DNA of 5,797 nt from the NCBI GenBank assembly GCA_030620935.1, contig JAUXIP010000151.1, forward strand, positions 1-5,797, written 5' to 3'. The DNA is from Deltaproteobacteria bacterium (GTDB lineage Bacteria; Desulfobacterota_B; Binatia; UBA9968). Positions 1-5,797 of this stretch are shown here, piece after piece. Below the pieces are notes generated by a model that did not search any database, was not told the origin of the DNA, and worked only from the letters and a program-made list of their open reading frames with translations. The stretch's first letter is position 1. Every line of letters begins with the position of its first letter. Both the position numbers and the translations under genes were made by a program.

Positions 1-432
1 CGTCGTAAACGTGAAGACCCAGTGACGTACAAGGGACTAACCAAATACTACGTGGGGGATGCGAGTGTCGTTGTCTTGGTTTGCGGTGATCCGAGAACGA
101 TGCAAGTATATCTGACCACACGCGAGCCCGGAGATCGGGAGAAGCTCTTTCAGGCCAGCGTCGCCAATGCGGTCGAGCATATGATGCTTGTGGCGGCGAG
201 CATGAATCTCGGGACGGTCTGGGTCTCTGTGCGGGAAGAGGTGGAGCCGGAATTGAGGGAACTCTTCAATGTGCCTCAGCCTCTTCGTCTTCTTTGGGTC
301 GTTCCCATCGGCAAAGGCCGTTTTTGGCCCAAGGCTAAGCCGCGGAGAAAGATTTCCGACTTTGTTCACTATGAGATTTACGATCCGAAGAAGTTGCGCA
401 AGGAATCAGACATCCGTGCCTGGCCGAAGTAG
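1..432 (+). CDS. Nitroreductase-family protein, C-terminal part (cut by window start)
   Basis: The reading frame is open from base 1, and the visible 143 residues lack the N-terminal half of the fold, so the true start lies upstream. The GTG at 22 is only an internal candidate. Nitroreductase-fold proteins bind FMN (sometimes F420-type or other flavin partners) and reduce nitro, quinone or related substrates with NAD(P)H in the cytoplasm. The family signature seen here is the long helix SVANAVEHMMLVAASMNLGT followed by VWV, the usual 'xNLxLAAxxxGLGTxWV' segment. It is followed by the strand LLWVVPIGKG and the closing block KPRRKISDFVHYEIYD, which matches the common 'KPRKPLxDLVHYExW' end of the family. 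The stop is TAG. A 104-bp gap separates it from the next gene. The substrate cannot be told from this part. The family call is firm, the subfamily is not. Confidence 0.85.
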   Translation, partial: RRKREDPVTYKGLTKYYVGDASVVVLVCGDPRTMQVYLTTREPGDREKLFQASVANAVEHMMLVAASMNLGTVWVSVREEVEPELRELFNVPQPLRLLWVVPIGKGRFWPKAKPRRKISDFVHYEIYDPKKLRKESDIRAWPK

Positions 433-487
433 TATTTGGCGTCAAAAACGCAAACCTCAAGCATCATCTGATAACCGACAACTTCTC

Positions 488-516
488 TTGGTTCAGTGCG
501 CATTGCGTTGTAGACT
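488..516 (+). promoter_or_regulatory. Weak candidate promoter for the antitoxin gene
   Basis: TTGGTT (488-493) and TAGACT (511-516) are separated by 17 bp. The match is three of six at -35 and four of six at -10, so this is only a candidate. It would give a very short leader of about 14 nt before the ATG at 537. Autorepressed antitoxin promoters commonly lie this close to the gene, but no clear operator palindrome is visible. Confidence 0.25.
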
Positions 517-536
517 AGGTTGATAGGAAGTGATCT

Positions 537-851
537 ATGGAGCGGTACGTGACCACGAGCGAAGCACGGCGGAGATTCTTGACCTTGGTTGATGAAGTAG
601 GGGAGGGTGATCAGATAGTGATTACCAAGCGGGGGGTTCCCAAAGCCGCTATTGTCAATTTCGACTTTTTAGAGACACTCAAAGCTGTGGCAAGACTGTG
701 GCAAAACCCGGAGGCTTTGCGGGCTATGCAGGAGTCAGTGAAAGAGCTAAAGAACGGAAAAGCTCTAAAGCTCGCCGGGGTTCCCAGAGTAAGGAAGATT
801 CTAGCTCTGTCCCGCAAAAAAGGACTTCTCCGAGGTTCAACAAGATGGTAA
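537..851 (+). CDS. Phd/YefM-family antitoxin-like protein, no toxin adjacent
   Basis: This 104-residue protein has the Phd/YefM layout. The N-terminal DNA-binding part begins MERYVTTSEARRRFLTLVDE (residues 1-20) and leads into the signature strand-turn QIVITKRGVPKAAIVNFDFLETL (26-48). A helical tail around NPEALRAMQESVKELKNGK (57-75) lies where the family neutralises its toxin. Such proteins bind their own promoter and mask a RelE/YoeB-, Doc- or VapC-like toxin. The start is supported by AGGAAG at 525-530, six bases before the ATG. Residues 80-104 form a basic extension (VRKILALSRKKGLLRGSTRW) that runs past the usual end of short family members. No toxin gene follows: the next ORF, 13 bp on, is a cupin, and the gene before is a nitroreductase. 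It may be an orphan antitoxin, a relic of a toxin-antitoxin pair, or a stand-alone repressor. The family call is firm, the function is not. Confidence 0.8.
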   Translation: MERYVTTSEARRRFLTLVDEVGEGDQIVITKRGVPKAAIVNFDFLETLKAVARLWQNPEALRAMQESVKELKNGKALKLAGVPRVRKILALSRKKGLLRGSTRW

Positions 852-864
852 ATTTTGACGAGCT

Positions 865-1158
865 ATGTACCAAGCGAAATTCTACAAGAAGATAGACAAA
901 GACCGGATTGCAGAAGAGGTCGAGCGAGAGGGGTTCGATCCTGTGTGCATCACCGACCCGCCCGCCCGTGTTTATTCCTCCCACCACCACGCCGAAACTA
1001 AGCTTCTGGTATTTTTGGATGGCACGATGGAGGTTACAGTGGGTGACAGGACCTACGACTGCAAACCGGGCGACAAGCTAATCATCCCCGGCAATGCCGA
1101 GCACTCCGCCGTGGCCGGACAAAAGGGCTGCACCTTTTTCTGGTCGGAGAAACTTTAG
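865..1158 (+). CDS. Small single-domain cupin protein
   Basis: This is a 97-residue protein with one complete cupin barrel core. Cupin motif 1 is at residues 40-53 (HHHAETKLLVFLDG) and motif 2 at 69-80 (GDKLIIPGNAEH). H40, H42 and H80 would supply metal-binding histidines. The usual glutamate of motif 1 (HxHx3-4E, six residues before the conserved glycine G53) is replaced by K46, although E44 is nearby, so metal binding may be altered. Small cupins of this type serve as isomerases, dioxygenases, or sensors and stabilisers of small ligands, and the sequence does not show which. An in-frame TGA at 856-858 rules out a longer start. The Shine-Dalgarno is weak (GACGAG at 857-862), and the gene lies only 13 bp behind the antitoxin-like gene, so translation coupling or co-transcription is likely. 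Confidence 0.85.
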   Translation: MYQAKFYKKIDKDRIAEEVEREGFDPVCITDPPARVYSSHHHAETKLLVFLDGTMEVTVGDRTYDCKPGDKLIIPGNAEHSAVAGQKGCTFFWSEKL

Positions 1159-1248
1159 AGTTTGGAATATCCCTCCTGAGCTCTTTTCGATAATCCTCAT
1201 CGCCCCCGCCTTCTGCAATTGAAATTTTAAACCATAAGATCATCCTGC

Positions 1249-1277
1249 TTGACTGTGTCCTCCAGGCTCCCTAGAAT
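1249..1277 (+). promoter_or_regulatory. Sigma70-like promoter of the VOC gene
   Basis: TTGACT (1249-1254, five of six) and TAGAAT (1272-1277, five of six) are separated by exactly 17 bp. Transcription would begin near 1284, giving a leader of about 19 nt that just holds the ribosome binding site. It is the best-matched promoter on the left side of the window and suggests the VOC gene is transcribed separately from the cupin. Confidence 0.6.
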
Positions 1278-1290
1278 CGATCCCTAACCA

Positions 1291-1299
1291 GGGAGGTGA
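1291..1299 (+). promoter_or_regulatory. Strong ribosome binding site of the VOC gene
   Basis: GGGAGGTGA is a near-perfect complement to the 16S rRNA tail. It sits three bases before the ATG at 1303, or about seven from the GGAGG core, and it fixes the start of the gene. Confidence 0.75.
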
Positions 1300-1302
1300 C
1301 CC

Positions 1303-1680
1303 ATGGGTAAAATTCGGCATATCGCCTATCGTGCAGCGGACGTAGAGGCCATGGCGAATTTCTTTGTCAATGCCTTGGGGATGACTATTACCCAGAGGCG
1401 GCGAAACAAGGCAATCGATCTTTCCGACGGCGCGATCAACATCACCGTATTACCCTTGAGGCAGGCGGGGCCCAATGGCGAACCACCACACCAAGGTATC
1501 GATCACATCGGATTCACGGTCGAGGATGAGGCAGAGAGCGGCCACCTGCTTGAGTCGAACGGGGCTAAGAAGATCGGCACTCTTGAATTAGGCAGTGCAG
1601 CTCACTACGAGGTGAAATACAAGGGACCCGAAGACATCGTAGTTGATTTGGGTCACTGGGTCGGCACAGCACCAATCTAG
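1303..1680 (+). CDS. VOC superfamily (glyoxalase/bleomycin-resistance/dioxygenase fold) protein
   Basis: This 125-residue cytoplasmic protein has two beta-alpha-beta-beta-beta modules. Module 1 opens with IRHIAYRAADVEAMANFFVN and LGM (residues 4-27), the classic 'hiay.v.Dle.a..FY...LGm' start. Module 2 opens with GIDHIGFTVED (65-75) and closes with the strand EDIVVDLGHW (110-119). In metal-dependent members the ligands are two histidines and two glutamates, one per strand pair. H6 and H68 are in the right places. At the fourth position there is D115 rather than Glu, and the second position, in INITVLPL (45-52), has no acidic residue. Metal binding is therefore incomplete or different, and canonical glyoxalase I activity is doubtful. 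The substrate is unknown. The gene has its own promoter and RBS, and its TAG stop directly abuts the long inverted repeat that begins at 1681. Confidence 0.85.
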   Translation: MGKIRHIAYRAADVEAMANFFVNALGMTITQRRRNKAIDLSDGAINITVLPLRQAGPNGEPPHQGIDHIGFTVEDEAESGHLLESNGAKKIGTLELGSAAHYEVKYKGPEDIVVDLGHWVGTAPI

Positions 1681-1807
1681 CAGGCTGCTGAAAAAGCCTC
1701 ATCTGCTTCGTTCCGCTCAATCGCCTCGCTCCGACGTACTGCTCAAGTACGCCTGCGCTCGTCGATTTTTCGCGTGCCTCGCATCTGAGATCTTTTTGAG
1801 CAGCCTG
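1681..1807. repeat. 127-bp imperfect inverted repeat between convergent genes
   Basis: The left end CAGGCTGCTGAAAAAG (1681-1696) and the right end CTTTTTGAGCAGCCTG (1792-1807) are complementary at 15 of 16 positions. The inner arms also pair: about 16 of 22 bases match between 1719-1740 and the complement of 1746-1767. They close on the perfect stem CGTACT / AGTACG around the loop GCTCA (1735-1751). The whole stretch can fold into one long hairpin on either strand. It lies between the converging VOC and aconitase genes, starting on the base after the VOC stop. It may act as a bidirectional terminator. Its form also fits a dispersed REP/MITE-like element with CAGGCTGCT-type ends, which I recall as common in environmental bacterial genomes. 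No transposase is present, and there is no clear target duplication. Confidence 0.75.
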
Positions 1808-1822
1808 TAAGCCGAGTTTTTT

Positions 1823-1854
1823 AATCCGCTGCTAGCAGTTTTGGATGTCGGATT
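1823..1854. repeat. Small dyad in the VOC-aconitase gap
   Basis: AATCCG (1823-1828) is complementary to CGGATT (1849-1854), and directly after the left arm sits the perfect 10-bp palindrome CTGCTAGCAG (1829-1838), followed by TTTT. A T6 run precedes the left arm (1817-1822). It does not have the form of a classical intrinsic terminator on either strand: the minus strand has A's, not T's, after the stem. It may assist termination or be part of a neighbouring repeat. Confidence 0.4.
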
Positions 1855-1860
1855 TAGCTC

Positions 1861-1885
1861 GAAACTCGAAACGTGAAACCAGAAA

Positions 1886-1888
<3 letters not shown>
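1861..1888. repeat. Four tandem GAAACNN heptamers running into the aconitase stop codon
   Basis: GAAAC occurs at 1861, 1868, 1875 and 1882 with an exact 7-bp period (GAAACTC, GAAACGT, GAAACCA, GAAACTA). The last unit overlaps the aconitase stop codon (CTA on the + strand, 1886-1888). On the coding strand of the aconitase gene it reads as NNGTTTC repeats in the start of the 3' untranslated region. The function is unknown. A period of seven does not preserve a reading frame, and the repeat lies outside the protein. Confidence 0.6.
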
Positions 1889-4579
<2,691 letters not shown>

Positions 4580-4585
4580 GTTGTT

Positions 4586-4591
4586 CTCCCC
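4586..4591 (-). promoter_or_regulatory. Ribosome binding site of acnA
   Basis: GGGGAG on the minus strand lies six bases (AACAAC) before the ATG whose first base is at 4579. It supports the chosen aconitase start. Confidence 0.65.
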
Positions 4592-4708
4592 AAGAAAGAA
4601 AGAGCTAGGATTTATCCGCCTACGCAGAAGACCGCGGGCGGCCTGCTGCGGCGTAGTAACCTACGGCTACGAGGCTGGACGAGCCCGAGGAGGAATGCGT
4701 TGGACGGA

Positions 4709-4737
4709 CCCTCCGTAGCTCGAAGAGCGAAGGAGGG
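4709..4737. repeat. Stem-loop 1 in the divergent region
   Basis: CCCTCCGTAGCTC (4709-4721) and GAGCGAAGGAGGG (4725-4737) pair at 11 of 13 positions around a three-base loop GAA. It is the innermost of three consecutive stem-loops relative to acnA. Its CCCTCC...GAAGAGCGAAGGAGGG style resembles dispersed palindromes of environmental bacterial genomes, which I recall but cannot verify here. Confidence 0.65.
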
Positions 4738-4741
4738 TAAG

Positions 4742-4768
4742 TTGCTTCGGCGGATTCCGCCAAAGCAA
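4742..4768. repeat. Stem-loop 2 in the divergent region
   Basis: TTGCTTCGGCGGA (4742-4754) and TCCGCCAAAGCAA (4756-4768) are complementary at 12 of 13 positions. The one exception, C opposite A on the + strand, reads as G and U on the minus-strand RNA and can form a wobble pair there. A real RNA loop would open one or two of the innermost pairs. It is too regular to be chance in 27 bases. Confidence 0.7.
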
Positions 4769-4777
4769 TTAACGATA

Positions 4778-4797
4778 CCACGGGCGTAAGCCTGTGG
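4778..4797. repeat. Stem-loop 3 in the divergent region
   Basis: CCACGGGC (4778-4785) and GCCTGTGG (4790-4797) pair at seven Watson-Crick positions plus one G-U on the + strand, around the loop GTAA, a GNRA-type tetraloop if transcribed rightward. On the minus strand the loop reads TTAC and the wobble becomes an A-C mismatch. Confidence 0.6.
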
Positions 4798-4803
4798 GAC
4801 TTC

Positions 4804-4833
4804 ATTATTAGCTTAAGCGCTCGAGCTTCTCAA
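4804..4833 (-). promoter_or_regulatory. Candidate acnA promoter (minus strand)
   Basis: On the minus strand TTGAGA (4833-4828, five of six) and AATAAT (4809-4804, five of six) are separated by 18 bp. Transcription would start near 4797, right at the edge of stem-loop 3. The acnA mRNA would then carry a leader of about 218 nt containing all three stem-loops. A perfect TATAAT also exists on the minus strand at 4877-4872 but has no good -35 partner. Confidence 0.45.
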
Positions 4834-4911
4834 GTCGGGAAAAAAGTCCGGAAAATAGGTAAGAATTCGGTATTATAGAAGAAAGTAGAACAAAAAAAAG
4901 AGGGAGGGTGG

Positions 4912-4940
4912 TTGACAGTGGGCCAGAATTGAGAAAAAAT
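4912..4940 (+). promoter_or_regulatory. Candidate promoter of the TctC-like gene
   Basis: A perfect TTGACA (4912-4917) is followed after 17 bp by AAAAAT (4935-4940, four of six). Transcription would start near 4947, giving a leader of about 26 nt that contains the strong RBS. A C6 run (4941-4946) lies at the predicted start of transcription. Confidence 0.5.
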
Positions 4941-4955
4941 CCCCCCTAGCTTGGG

Positions 4956-4963
4956 AAAGGAGG
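4956..4963 (+). promoter_or_regulatory. Strong ribosome binding site of the TctC-like gene
   Basis: AAAGGAGG lies nine bases before the ATG at 4973. It fixes this start over the internal ATG at codon 8. Confidence 0.8.
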
Positions 4964-4972
4964 CAAGAAAGC

Positions 4973-5797
4973 ATGAAATCTACATTGCAAAAGATGGGAT
5001 TTAGTATCGGGCTGCTGTTACTCGTGGCTATCGCTATGGTGCTGCAGACTCGGCCGGCAGAGGCGGGTTCTTTTTACGAGGGGAAGACAATTAGGGTGAT
5101 CGTCCGATCCAATCCGGGCGGAGGATATGACTTTTACGGCAGGCTTATTGCCCGGCATATCTCTAAGTACATACCGGGAAAGCCTAGGACCATTGTGATC
5201 AACGTGCCGGGAGGGGGAGGTATCGTTGCGGCAAACTACATGGCCAACCGTGCGAAACGGGATGGTACGGAAATCGCCGTAGTCTCTCGCGAGTTGGCAA
5301 TCAGCCAGCGACTCGGGCACACCGGGGTCAGATACGATGTGAATAAACTGATCCCAATCGGCAGTACCGCTGCCTCATCGCGGATCTGGGCGGTGCGCTC
5401 CAATGTCCCATTCAAAGGCATGAGCGATCTGAAAGGCTATAAGGGTACCGTCAAGTTCTCCGCCACGGGGGCGGGAGCCGGTTCCTTCCAATTGGGTCAG
5501 CTGCTGGGGTTCGACGGTTACCCGGTAAAGCCCATTACGGGATATATGGGCACGGCCGAGAGAATATTGGCTGTTGCGCGCGGAGAGGTCGAAGGGACTA
5601 GCGGGAGTTTTGAAAGTCTTAGAAAGGCCATTGAAGAAGGAGATCTGAAAGTGATAGCCCGGATGGGTGCCCCCCTCAAAGGGATAAAGGTTCCTGGCAT
5701 AAGGGAATTCTTGTCACCTAAAGGGCGTGCCTTGGCCGGGTTCATGGCTGCTCCGCTCGCTGCCGGTCGGCCTTTTGTCATCGCTCCTGGTGTTCCC
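4973..5797 (+). CDS. Tripartite tricarboxylate transporter (TctC/Bug-like) substrate-binding protein, 3' end cut by window
   Basis: The first 275 codons are visible with no stop. Family members are usually about 320-340 residues, so some 50 residues are missing. Residues 1-31 form an export signal: basic start (K2, K7), hydrophobic core GLLLLVAIAMVL (13-24) and a likely cleavage after AEA (29-31). The mature part starts FYEGKTIRVIV and has the family landmarks PGGGYD (48-53), the domain-1 segment GRLIARHISKYIPGKP (56-71) and VPGGGGIVAANYMANRAKRD (78-97). A later segment is GTVKFSATGAGAG. These periplasmic receptors capture carboxylates (citrate, dicarboxylates, aromatic acids and others) for a TctA/TctB membrane pair, or act as sensors. 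No TctA/B gene is visible, as is common for the many stand-alone receptors. The gene is divergent from acnA, has its own promoter and a strong RBS. The ligand cannot be told from the sequence. Confidence 0.92.
   Translation, partial: MKSTLQKMGFSIGLLLLVAIAMVLQTRPAEAGSFYEGKTIRVIVRSNPGGGYDFYGRLIARHISKYIPGKPRTIVINVPGGGGIVAANYMANRAKRDGTEIAVVSRELAISQRLGHTGVRYDVNKLIPIGSTAASSRIWAVRSNVPFKGMSDLKGYKGTVKFSATGAGAGSFQLGQLLGFDGYPVKPITGYMGTAERILAVARGEVEGTSGSFESLRKAIEEGDLKVIARMGAPLKGIKVPGIREFLSPKGRALAGFMAAPLAAGRPFVIAPGVP

Larger units (their letters stand above)
4580..4972. other. 393-bp divergent intergenic region between acnA and the TctC-like gene
   Basis: No convincing gene is present. Short ORFs on both strands here have no recognisable family and sit on inverted repeats. 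The left half (4617-4797) is GC-rich and packed with stem-loops. The right half (4800-4950) is AT-rich, with promoter-like elements facing both ways and a purine-rich tract (4878-4911) that includes A8 and GGGAGGG. Near the acnA end, CTACGC (4620-4625) can pair with GCGTAG (4651-4656), or alternatively CGTAG (4652-4656) with CTACG (4661-4665) around a four-base loop. The two pairings are mutually exclusive. The region must hold the control signals of both flanking genes. Confidence 0.6.

Noticed and set aside
435..454. Possible terminator after the nitroreductase (TTTGGCGT / ACGCAAA)
   Set aside because: The stem is short and bulged, and there is no T run after it.
4872..4877. Perfect minus-strand TATAAT as the acnA -10 box
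   Set aside because: No -35-like hexamer lies 15-19 bp upstream (the sequence there is a poly-T run) and there is no TG extension. It is kept only as a secondary possibility.
5018..5781. Minus-strand open frames opposite the TctC-like gene
   Set aside because: They are shadows of a gene with a clear signal peptide, RBS and family motifs on the + strand.

Overview
This window looks like a chromosomal fragment of a free-living, Gram-negative-type bacterium. It holds ordinary metabolic genes, strong AGGAGG-type ribosome binding sites, TTGACA/TATAAT-like promoters and a periplasmic tricarboxylate-type binding receptor. Moderate GC, the style of the TctC-like receptor and the long CAGGCTGCTGAAAAA-type inverted repeat suggest an uncultured soil or groundwater lineage of the deltaproteobacterial / NC10 / Rokubacteria kind. 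That placement is only an impression from gene style.

Left part (1-1680, all + strand): the 3' part of a nitroreductase-family gene, a Phd/YefM-type antitoxin with no toxin beside it, a small single-domain cupin 13 bp further on, and then, behind its own good sigma70-like promoter and a strong ribosome binding site, a small VOC (glyoxalase-fold) protein.

Middle (1681-1885): a convergent intergenic region. It contains a 127-bp imperfect inverted repeat that starts right after the VOC stop codon, a second small dyad, and four GAAAC heptamers that run into the stop codon of the next gene.

Right part: a full-length AcnA/IRP1-type aconitase on the - strand (1886-4579) with every iron-sulfur and active-site signature intact. 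Then comes a 393-bp divergent intergenic region (4580-4972), and then the 5' part of a TctC-like substrate-binding protein on the + strand (4973 to the edge), with a signal peptide, an RBS and a TTGACA promoter. The divergent region is unusually structured. Three successive stem-loops occupy 4709-4797, and a candidate minus-strand promoter would place all three in the aconitase leader RNA.

The genes do not form one evident pathway. The only suggestive link is the divergent pairing of aconitase (citrate/isocitrate) with a receptor of the tricarboxylate-binding family. I found no CRISPR array, RNA gene, transposase or clearly new multi-gene system. The noncoding repeats and the possible aconitase leader are the parts most worth a second look.
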